Origin: Proteobacteria bacterium UBA6921
GTDB taxonomy: Bacteria > Pseudomonadota > Gammaproteobacteria > SG8-11
Assembly: GCA_002450895.1 (NCBI GenBank)
Contig: DKAR01000181.1
Span: 156-5,207, forward strand
DNA: 5,052 nt
Direction of reading: 5' to 3'
Below, piece by piece: positions 1 through 5,052 of the stretch; the stretch's first letter is position 1, and every line of letters begins with the position of its first letter. The notes under the pieces were generated by a model. It ran no database searches. It saw nothing but the letters and a program-made list of their open reading frames with translations, and was not told where the DNA came from. Both the position numbers and the translations under genes were made by a program.

Positions 1-585
1 GTCTTCCTGCTTCACGCCCTTGGCCTTCAGGTAGGCCTCGAGGATCTTGTTGGTCGTGCGCGGATACACGTAGTCGGTACCGGCCAGAACCCAACGCTTC
101 ACCTTCAGGTCGTTCATCAGGTAGTCAACCGCGGGAATGGCTTGCTGATTCGGCGCAGCGCCGGTGTAGAACACATTGCGTGAAGATTCTTCACCTTCGT
201 ACTGCACCGGATAGAACAGCAGTCCGTTCAGTTCTTCAACGACAGGCAACACCGACTTGCGTGACACCGACGTCCAGCAACCGAAGATCGCGGCGACCTT
301 GTCCTTCTGGATCAGCTCGCGGGTTTTTTCAGCAAACAACGGCCAGTTCGAGGCCGGGTCAACCACGACGGCTTCCAGCTTCTTGCCAAGAAGTCCGCCT
401 TTCTTGTTCTGCTCATCAATGAGCATCAACATCGTGTCCTTGAGCGTGGTCTCACTGATGGCCATCGTGCCCGACAGTGAATGCAGAATGCCTACCTTGA
501 TCGTGTCATCTGCGGCCATGGTTTGAACAGACGCCATGCCTAACAGAACAGCGCCACAAATGTAGCTGATGTTCGATTTCCTCAT
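1..585 (-). CDS. urtA: Urea ABC transporter substrate-binding protein UrtA (N-terminal 195 residues, partial)
   Basis: This is the periplasmic receptor that binds urea and passes it to the UrtBC permease and UrtDE ATPases. The frame is open from ATG at 585 to the window edge, giving 195 codons; the family is roughly 400 residues or more, so about half is missing. Residues 1-25 form a signal peptide: basic start MRKS, a hydrophobic stretch around 8-20, and cleavage near TMAA/DD. The mature start, DTIKVGILHSLSGTMAISE, is the hallmark of UrtA-type receptors, and FGCWTSVSRKSVLPV followed by LFYPVQYEGEESS match the urea/short-chain amide receptor family (UrtA/FmdD) rather than branched-chain amino acid receptors. 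A good Shine-Dalgarno, AGGAG, lies about 7 nt before the ATG and fixes the start. It lies 187 bp downstream of the porin on the same strand, so it may share the porin's promoter or have its own. FmdD (amide) is the nearest alternative name. Confidence 0.95.
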   Translation of the reverse strand, partial: MRKSNISYICGAVLLGMASVQTMAADDTIKVGILHSLSGTMAISETTLKDTMLMLIDEQNKKGGLLGKKLEAVVVDPASNWPLFAEKTRELIQKDKVAAIFGCWTSVSRKSVLPVVEELNGLLFYPVQYEGEESSRNVFYTGAAPNQQAIPAVDYLMNDLKVKRWVLAGTDYVYPRTTNKILEAYLKAKGVKQED

Positions 586-682
586 ACCTTTTCTCCTCGT
601 GGTTTATTAAACGCTCTCGTCATTACTCGCGTGAGAGTGTCGAAATTCGTATTACGTCTCGTATCGAAAATCGGTCTCCAAC

Positions 683-694
683 AAAACGCGTTTT
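683..694. repeat. 12-bp perfect palindrome in the porin-urtA gap
   Basis: AAAACGCGTTTT is a perfect 12-bp inverted repeat with no spacer, about 98 bp upstream of the urtA start codon. Its form fits a dimeric repressor or activator operator, but I do not recognise it as the site of a named regulator. A chance palindrome is possible. A clear sigma-70 or sigma-54 promoter for urtA was not seen next to it. Confidence 0.35.
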
Positions 695-710
695 CTGCTC
701 AAGCCCGGTT

Positions 711-762
711 GGAGTTCACGACGGGCGCCGTCAGTGAGACGAACGCCCGTTGCGTGAATTCC
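711..762 (-). promoter_or_regulatory. Long imperfect stem-loop just after the porin gene
   Basis: Read on the minus strand, the 52 nt starting 10 nt after the porin stop fold into one hairpin. The paired arms are GGA/TCC, TTCACG/CGTGAA, ACGGGCG/CGCCCGT and CGTC/GACG around a 5-nt TCACT loop, about 20 base pairs broken by small bulges (an A-C mismatch, CA on one side, and TT against G). No T-run follows, so it is not a classic intrinsic terminator. It could protect the 3' end of the porin message, reduce read-through into urtA, or be a processing site. The structure is seen directly; the role is inferred. Confidence 0.6.
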
Positions 763-772
763 TCCGTAGCTC

Positions 773-1846
773 TTAGAAGGTATAAGCCGCGCCGAACGCC
801 AGGCTCGTGCCCGCTTTGGTGCCGCCCAGCGTGCCGTCCAGACCGTTTGCGTTGGCGTCCTTGTTGGTGGATTGCAGTTCGACGGAGTACATGACGTTGT
901 CCACTGGCATGTACGAACCCATGAACGTAATCACGGTGCCCTTGACACCACTGCTGCCCTGCGTCGTGCTGGAGATCGTCGCTGCGAGGTTCGCGCCCTT
1001 GGCAACCGCAAATGTGCCCGCCAGCATCAGCGTATTGATGGCGCTGTCATTGGCATTGCCGTCATCCGGCTTGCGCGAGTTGATCGCGGCTGCCGCGCTG
1101 AAAGCATCCGACTTGTACGCACCGCTGATACCGAAGACGCTCTTCAGGTTGATGCCGGCAAACGAGTTCGTGCTGGCGCCAAACTGGTTGGTATCACCCG
1201 AGGCGGAGTACTGCGTCGCGCCGTCTGCGTAATCAGAGTACTTCGTGAAGCCTGCACCGATGGTGAAGCTGCTGATGGCGAATGATCCGGCCAAAGTTAC
1301 ATTGGTCGTGGTTTCACCACCTGCGGCGGACTTGCCGAAGTCGAACAACTGCACACCGGCTTGAAATCCGCCCATGTTGGCGCTGACGTATTTAATGGAC
1401 TGTCCCACTTGCAGTGAAGACATGCCCGTCGTGTAGAACCAATTGGTTACGTACGTGCTGCCGTCCACCATGTTCTCAAACAGTCCGTTGTCGCGGCCGA
1501 CGGTCACGGTTCCGAAGCCACCTTCGATCCCCAGAATGCCCAGATGGGTTCCCAGGCCGCCACCGCCGTTCACTACGTCAAGAATGGCGTTGTAGTCGTA
1601 GATGTACTTGATGCCGTTTGCTTCGCCGGCAACACCTTTAACGCCGAGCAAGGAAACGTTGTCGTACAGACCGTACGAGGAATCTCCGCCGGTCGTCGTC
1701 TTGCTGGCGGTGACGAGGGCAATGGCAACGTCGCCATACACTTTCGCGCCGACATCAGCGGCATAGCCATTGGACGCCGCGACGAGTGCGCCGACGCCCA
1801 GCGCGGTCACTACAGCGGTATGAAGAGGACGTTGTTTCATGTGCAT
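773..1846 (-). CDS. Outer-membrane general porin, probably for urea/amide uptake
   Basis: The 357-residue product is a Gram-negative trimeric-type porin of the betaproteobacterial family. Residues 1-29 are a signal peptide (MKQRPLH basic start, hydrophobic 11-24, cleavage at GYA/AD). The mature protein opens with a beta strand (AKVYGDVAIAL), contains GIEGGFGTVTVGRDNG (about 107-121), the family's conserved strand-turn leading to the constriction loop, and ends in AAYTF with the terminal Phe recognised by the BAM machinery. It has no cysteine and only two arginines after the signal, with more acidic than basic residues. Two starts are possible: ATG 1846 (4 nt after AGGGAG) or ATG 1840 (10 nt after); the signal peptide works with either. 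It lies between ureG and urtA. A porin next to amide/urea transporter genes is known from FmdC of Methylophilus, so a urea/amide channel is a reasonable inference. Pore specificity cannot be read from the sequence. Confidence 0.9.
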   Translation of the reverse strand: MHMKQRPLHTAVVTALGVGALVAASNGYAADVGAKVYGDVAIALVTASKTTTGGDSSYGLYDNVSLLGVKGVAGEANGIKYIYDYNAILDVVNGGGGLGTHLGILGIEGGFGTVTVGRDNGLFENMVDGSTYVTNWFYTTGMSSLQVGQSIKYVSANMGGFQAGVQLFDFGKSAAGGETTTNVTLAGSFAISSFTIGAGFTKYSDYADGATQYSASGDTNQFGASTNSFAGINLKSVFGISGAYKSDAFSAAAAINSRKPDDGNANDSAINTLMLAGTFAVAKGANLAATISSTTQGSSGVKGTVITFMGSYMPVDNVMYSVELQSTNKDANANGLDGTLGGTKAGTSLAFGAAYTF

Positions 1847-1945
1847 TAATCTCCCTAAAAAAGTTAAAGCGGCCTTTTAAAGTTTTTGAGTCTTCGTTCG
1901 CGTCTACAACAGGCTGCAGGTTGCATGCGCGGCTGATCGGACATC

Positions 1946-1961
1946 AGCACGGGCTGTGCCA
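1946..1961 (-). promoter_or_regulatory. Predicted sigma-54 (-24/-12) promoter of the porin
   Basis: The minus strand reads TGGCACAGCCCGTGCT. Against the RpoN consensus TGGCAC-N5-TTGC it matches every position except the first T of TTGC, and the invariant GG and GC are exactly 10 bp apart. Counting from the GC, transcription would start near 1935, leaving a leader of about 89 nt before the porin ATG. The NtrC-type operator about 110 bp upstream supports it. The sequence GCAC-N5-GTGC within it is also a small inverted repeat, so chance remains possible. Confidence 0.7.
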
Positions 1962-2037
1962 CGTTAAGGAACTTCTCAGCAAACAGCGGATTACGAGAAC
2001 AACTGGACAATAATCGCCGGGCGCGATTCTACGCGAA

Positions 2038-2052
2038 GCACCGATTTGGTGC
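2038..2052 (-). promoter_or_regulatory. NtrC-type enhancer operator
   Basis: GCACCGATTTGGTGC on the plus strand is a perfect GCACC-N5-GGTGC inverted repeat, the core of the NtrC (NRI) binding consensus. Its centre at 2045 is about 110 bp upstream of the predicted sigma-54 start site, a spacing like that of the classic glnA enhancer sites. A weak GTGC half-site lies about 36 bp further upstream (2080-2083). Flanking CGAA/TTCG would extend the repeat into a 9-bp hairpin, but without a T-run it is a poor terminator for ureG. Confidence 0.7.
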
Positions 2053-2100
2053 GTTCGATTTGGGGGATGCTTTCAGATTGTGCGAAAGCCGCGCGAAACG

Positions 2101-2718
2101 TCAGCGCGGCGCGCGGAGCATGCCCTTTGTGACGACGAAACCGACGACGTCCTCGAGGCCTTCTTTGGTTTTCAGGTTGGTAAAAATGAACGGGCGCTCG
2201 CCGCGCATCCTTTTCGCATCGCGGTCCATCACTTCGAGCGATGCGCCGACATGGGGCGCGAGATCGGTCTTGTTGATGACAAGCAGATCGGATTTGGTGA
2301 TGCCTGGTCCACCTTTGCGCGGAATTTTTTCTCCCGCTGCAACATCGATGACATAAATCGTCAAATCCGAAAGCTCCGGACTGAATGTCGCCGCGAGATT
2401 GTCTCCGCCACTTTCAATAAAGATGACATCGAGCCCCGAGAATTTCTTCTGAAGCTCCGCGACTGCAGCGAGGTTCATCGACGCATCTTCACGAATCGCC
2501 GTGTGCGGGCAGCCGCCGGTTTCCACGCCGATGATGCGTTCCGGCGCGAGCGCCTGCGCGCGCGTCAGGATCTGCTGATCTTCCTTCGTGTAAATATCAT
2601 TGGTCACGACGGCGATGTTGTAGTCGTCGCGCATGCGCTTGCAGAGCATCTCAACGAGCGTCGTCTTTCCGGAGCCCACCGGGCCACCCACACCAACGCG
2701 CAAAGCAGGTCTGTTCAT
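2101..2718 (-). CDS. ureG: Urease accessory GTPase UreG
   Basis: UreG is the SIMIBI-class GTPase that carries nickel and, in complex with UreF and UreD/UreH, drives insertion of nickel into apo-urease in the cytoplasm. The 205-residue product has the usual family length and all key motifs: P-loop GPVGSGKT (12-19), the nickel-binding Cys-Pro-His (70-72), the ESGGDNL switch region (102-108) and the guanine-specificity motif NKTD (149-152). The open frame runs on upstream inside ureF, but the family starts at MNRPALRVGVGG. ATG 2718 is preferred over ATG 2724 because the weak Shine-Dalgarno GTGAG lies 9 nt before it and only 3 nt before the other. It starts 13 bp after the ureF stop, in the same operon. 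No convincing terminator follows its TGA. Confidence 0.97.
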   Translation of the reverse strand: MNRPALRVGVGGPVGSGKTTLVEMLCKRMRDDYNIAVVTNDIYTKEDQQILTRAQALAPERIIGVETGGCPHTAIREDASMNLAAVAELQKKFSGLDVIFIESGGDNLAATFSPELSDLTIYVIDVAAGEKIPRKGGPGITKSDLLVINKTDLAPHVGASLEVMDRDAKRMRGERPFIFTNLKTKEGLEDVVGFVVTKGMLRAPR

Positions 2719-2731
2719 GATCATATTCTCA

Positions 2732-3406
2732 CTACGAACGAAAGAGTCGTGAATACTGTTCTTCGTGCCGCGCGCTGCCCAGTGCCAGGCGCGGCGCAAA
2801 ATAGCCGATGTCATCGTCACCCAGCGCCAGCGCCGCTTCAATCGCACGCGGAACGGCCGCGATCACCTGCTGCACGATGCGCTGACCCGCCGTCTGTCCA
2901 AGTGGTACGAGCTTGATGGCGGCGGCGATCTGGTTTTCGCACCAGGCCCAGGCGTAGGCGTTCATCGCGTCAGCAGATTCCAGGTCCCAATGCACCGCGG
3001 CGAGCGCAAACATGGTGGCGTACGCCGTATCGTTGCGTTCTGACCACGGCGTGGCATCCGCACATCCCTGGTCACGCAACAGGCGCGCGAGCGCAGCGCC
3101 GAGCTGAGTATCTTCCAGATGCAGCTCGTGCGATTCGCGCAACGCCAGCAGCAGGGCGTTCCAATTCTGAATTGCGGCGCCATCCCGCGACTGCCACGCC
3201 GCGTGCATTCGCTTTAGCAGCGGCAAATCGGTGCGCGCGAGCACCTGCTCCAGCAGATCGACAATCCACCTTTGCGCGGCGTCTTCCGAAGTCACCCAGC
3301 CGTGTTCCACGGCGGACTCCAGTCCCTGCGAATAGGCATAAGCCCCAATCGGCAGTGCCGGACTGGCGAGATGCATCAGGCGCAGCAGTCGGGTGGGGGA
3401 GGTCAT
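2732..3406 (-). CDS. ureF: Urease accessory protein UreF
   Basis: UreF is the all-helical chaperone that bridges UreD/UreH on apo-urease to UreG and gates GTP-dependent nickel transfer. The 224-residue product has the normal length. It shows the family's N-terminal signature SPALPIGAYAYSQGLE (15-30), the TDLPLL segment (about 59-64), and the conserved C-terminal tail EEQYSRLFRS, which in the family contacts UreD. The start is well fixed: an in-frame TAA sits directly before ATG 3406, and the next Met (residue 11) would cut into the conserved N-terminus. No clear Shine-Dalgarno precedes it, and the gap to the ureE stop is 21 bp, so translation is probably coupled to ureE. It is part of the ureCEFG run. 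Confidence 0.96.
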   Translation of the reverse strand: MTSPTRLLRLMHLASPALPIGAYAYSQGLESAVEHGWVTSEDAAQRWIVDLLEQVLARTDLPLLKRMHAAWQSRDGAAIQNWNALLLALRESHELHLEDTQLGAALARLLRDQGCADATPWSERNDTAYATMFALAAVHWDLESADAMNAYAWAWCENQIAAAIKLVPLGQTAGQRIVQQVIAAVPRAIEAALALGDDDIGYFAPRLALGSARHEEQYSRLFRS

Positions 3407-3427
3407 TTAGCGAACGGCATGGCTGTG

Positions 3428-3898
3428 CTAGTGCGCATGGTCGTGGCCGTGATCATGATGATGGCCATGACCGTGCCCACCATACGCGCCCGACTCGGGC
3501 TCAAAGGCCGCGCGTTCAAACTTCACGTGCAGCCCAAGCTGAATCAGCATGTCGTCCAGCACATGATCATGCTGATAGCGCACCCAACCGTCGCCAATTT
3601 GCAGCGGCACGTGGCGATTACCCAGGTGATAGCAGGCACGCGCCAGCAGGTGGTTGTCGTGCGCATGCGCGGTAGAAACGTCTTCCGCCGCCGCGCGCAC
3701 CGCGATCACGGTGCCGTTCTCCGCGCGCAACAGGTCGCCATCGCGCAATACCGTGCCGCGCTCCAGAAAAAGTCCCGCGTCGGTTCCGTCGTCGAGCTGG
3801 GTATGCAGCCGGGATTTCTGGCGCAGCTCAAAGGGCAGGGTGAGCGTCGTTGTTGGGACGACAGTGTGGGAAGAGAGCTTTTCAGTGATGTTGATCAT
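3428..3898 (-). CDS. ureE: Urease accessory nickel metallochaperone UreE
   Basis: UreE is a dimeric cytoplasmic nickel chaperone that supplies Ni2+ to UreG and the urease maturation complex. The 156-residue product has the N-terminal peptide-binding-like domain (about 1-72, with LPFELRQKSRLHTQLDDG) and the C-terminal metal-binding domain with YHLGNRHVPLQI, in which His96, His110 and His112 correspond to the nickel/copper residues of Klebsiella UreE. The end is a His-rich tail (142-156) with nine histidines, a nickel reservoir found in some UreE proteins and absent in others. The start at ATG 3898 gives MINITEKL; a weak GGAAG lies 7 nt before it. The frame stays open further upstream but only through the palindromic repeat, so that extension is not coding. 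It is separated from ureC by 110 bp. Confidence 0.96.
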   Translation of the reverse strand: MINITEKLSSHTVVPTTTLTLPFELRQKSRLHTQLDDGTDAGLFLERGTVLRDGDLLRAENGTVIAVRAAAEDVSTAHAHDNHLLARACYHLGNRHVPLQIGDGWVRYQHDHVLDDMLIQLGLHVKFERAAFEPESGAYGGHGHGHHHDHGHDHAH

Positions 3899-3925
3899 GC
3901 AGTAACTTCCGTTGGTTTCGTTTTT

Positions 3926-3993
3926 TCCGACCTGCCCGCACAGGCGGACATTCAAAAAGCATTTAAGAACTGGATTCCCGCTTTCGCGGGAAT
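3926..3993. repeat. REP-like palindromic element between ureC and ureE
   Basis: Two hairpins lie side by side here. At 3974-3993, ATTCCCGC-TTTC-GCGGGAAT is a perfect 8-bp stem; on the transcribed minus strand its loop is GAAA, a stable GNRA tetraloop. With its flanks it reads CTGGATTCCCGCTTTCGCGGGAATGACAG, a widely dispersed proteobacterial repeat whose spurious translations read like HSRESGNP and WIPAFAGMT. At 3926-3948, TCCG-A-CCTG pairs with CAGG-CGGA (8 bp with one bulge). Neither hairpin is followed by a T-run in the direction of transcription. Such repeats inside operons can stabilise or process the upstream message; that role here is inferred. Confidence 0.75.
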
Positions 3994-4008
3994 GACAGCT
4001 GAACGTCA

Positions 4009-5052
4009 TTAAAAGAGAAAATACCGCTGAGCCAGCGGCAGCACCTTCGCCGGTTCGCACACCAGCAACTGGCCATCCGCGCGCACCTCGTAGGTTTGCG
4101 AATCCACCTCCATGTGCGGTTGATAGTCGTTGTGCACCATGTCCTTCTTGCGCACGCCGCGCGTATGTCGCACCGGGACAATGCGGCGGTTCAGGCTCAG
4201 CTTTTTGTCCACACCGGACTGCGCGGCATCCTGCGAAACAAACGTCACGCAGGTTTGCGCGAGTGCGCCACCGAACGCACCGAACATTGGGCGATAGTGC
4301 ACGGGTTGCGGCGTAGGAATGGAGGCATTCGGATCGCCCATCGGCGCGGCGATGATCATGCCGCCCTTGATGATCATCGCGGGCTTGGCGCCGAAGAAAG
4401 CCGGACGCCACAGCACGATGTCCGCGAGCTTGCCCTTTTCGATGGAGCCGACCTCGTGCGCGATGCCGTGAGTCAGCGCGGGGTTGATCGCGTACTTCGC
4501 AATGTAGCGCTTGGCGCGGAAGTTATCGTTGCGCGCATTGTCCTGCGGTAGCGCGCCGCGCTGCGCCTTCATCTTGTGCGCGGTTTGCCAGGTGCGCGTG
4601 ACGACTTCGCCAATGCGGCCCATGGCCTGCGAGTCCGACGACATCATGCTGAATGCGCCCAGATCGTGCAGGATGTCTTCCGCCGCAATCGTCTCACGGC
4701 GGATGCGCGACTCGGCGAATGCGACGTCTTCCGGAATGCCCGGATCAAGGTGGTGACACACCATCAGCATGTCCAGGTGTTCGTCAATCGTGTTCACGGT
4801 GTACGGACGCGTCGGGTTCGTCGACGAGGGCAGCACATTCGCCTGACCACACGCCTTAATGATATCCGGCGCATGTCCGCCACCGGCGCCTTCAGTGTGG
4901 TAGGTGTGAATCGTGCGGCCTTTGAACGCCGCCAGTGTGTCCTCAACGAAGCCGGATTCGTTCAGCGTGTCCGTGTGAATCGCTACTTGCACGTCGTACT
5001 TTTCCGCGACGCTCAGGCAATTGTCGATCGCCGCCGGCGTCGTGCCCCAGTC
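4009..5052 (-). CDS. ureC: Urease alpha (catalytic) subunit UreC (C-terminal 347 residues, partial)
   Basis: UreC carries the dinuclear nickel site that hydrolyses urea to ammonia and carbamate. The window enters mid-gene at Asp-Trp-Gly. Adding 220 to the residue number gives Klebsiella numbering, and the active-site residues then fall exactly in place: His246 (AIHTDTLNES), His272 (HTEGAGGGH), the flap Cys319-His320 (MVCHHLD) and Asp360 (SSDSQAMGR). The carbamylated Lys217 and His219 lie just outside the window. The inferred total length, 567 residues, equals that of Klebsiella UreC. The C-terminus KVLPLAQRYFLF is typical. The frame is intact with no sign of decay; a GTG at 4992 inside it is an internal valine, not a start. 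ureA and ureB would be expected upstream, beyond 5052. Confidence 0.98.
   Translation of the reverse strand, partial: DWGTTPAAIDNCLSVAEKYDVQVAIHTDTLNESGFVEDTLAAFKGRTIHTYHTEGAGGGHAPDIIKACGQANVLPSSTNPTRPYTVNTIDEHLDMLMVCHHLDPGIPEDVAFAESRIRRETIAAEDILHDLGAFSMMSSDSQAMGRIGEVVTRTWQTAHKMKAQRGALPQDNARNDNFRAKRYIAKYAINPALTHGIAHEVGSIEKGKLADIVLWRPAFFGAKPAMIIKGGMIIAAPMGDPNASIPTPQPVHYRPMFGAFGGALAQTCVTFVSQDAAQSGVDKKLSLNRRIVPVRHTRGVRKKDMVHNDYQPHMEVDSQTYEVRADGQLLVCEPAKVLPLAQRYFLF

Noticed and set aside
612..639. CTCTC/GAGAG inverted repeat near the urtA ribosome binding site
   Set aside because: Only five pairs across a 14-nt loop; not distinguishable from chance.
586..772. A sigma-54 or sigma-70 promoter for urtA
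   Set aside because: No TGG-N10-GC element with good spacing and no convincing -35/-10 pair was seen; urtA may depend on the porin promoter.
807..1285. Plus-strand open frames of 137-141 codons opposite the porin
   Set aside because: They are antisense shadows of a well-supported porin gene, with no recognisable domain or ribosome binding site.
1851..1881. A/T hairpin TTAAA...TTTAA followed by six T in the porin leader, as an attenuator
   Set aside because: The stem is only five A-T pairs, too weak for termination; the T-run lies just before the Shine-Dalgarno and more likely keeps the site unstructured.
2038..2052. Reading the GCACC-GGTGC repeat as the ureG terminator
   Set aside because: The flanks can extend the stem, but no T-run follows; the exact match to the NtrC core and its spacing to the sigma-54 element fit an operator better.
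2725..2847. Upstream extension of the ureG frame adding about 43 residues
   Set aside because: It lies almost entirely within ureF in another frame, has no UreG similarity, and would precede the conserved family start MNRPALRVGVGG.
2080..2916. Plus-strand 278-codon frame opposite ureG and ureF
   Set aside because: It is antisense to two highly conserved genes; long antisense frames are expected at this GC content.
3899..4411. Upstream extension of the ureE frame to 327 residues
   Set aside because: It overlaps ureC in another frame and crosses the palindromic repeat; its HSRESGNP peptide is the usual spurious translation of that repeat.

Overview
The window is part of a urea-utilisation locus, and every gene in it is on the minus strand. 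In transcription order (high to low coordinate) it holds the urease catalytic subunit ureC (5' end outside the window), the nickel-delivery and maturation genes ureE, ureF and ureG, an outer-membrane porin gene, and the start of urtA, the periplasmic urea-binding protein of the urea ABC transporter (3' end outside the window). The protein families, the GC-rich codon use, the 'GGFGTVTVGR'-type porin with a C-terminal Phe, and the UrtA sequence point to a Gram-negative proteobacterium, most likely a betaproteobacterium. The genus cannot be read from this sequence.

Layout: ureC (5052-4009, partial) is followed by a 110-bp gap with a REP-like palindromic repeat, then ureE (3898-3428), ureF (3406-2732) and ureG (2718-2101) with gaps of only 13-21 bp. 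This looks like one transcription unit. A 254-bp gap (2100-1847) separates ureG from the porin and carries what looks like a nitrogen-control promoter: a perfect GCACC-N5-GGTGC NtrC-type operator, then a sigma-54 -24/-12 element placed so that the operator is centred near -110. The porin (1846-773) is followed by a 187-bp gap with a long imperfect stem-loop and a 12-bp palindrome, and then urtA (585 to the window edge).

The genes form a coherent pathway. The porin would admit urea through the outer membrane, UrtA would capture it in the periplasm for an UrtBCDE permease encoded beyond the window, and nickel urease, assembled with UreE, UreF and UreG, would hydrolyse it to ammonia and carbon dioxide. 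The predicted NtrC/sigma-54 promoter would tie porin expression, and perhaps the transporter, to nitrogen limitation. I found no phage, IS element, CRISPR array, tRNA or rRNA, and no sign of a wholly new system. The less routine points are the porin's place and promoter in the locus and the structured intergenic regions.
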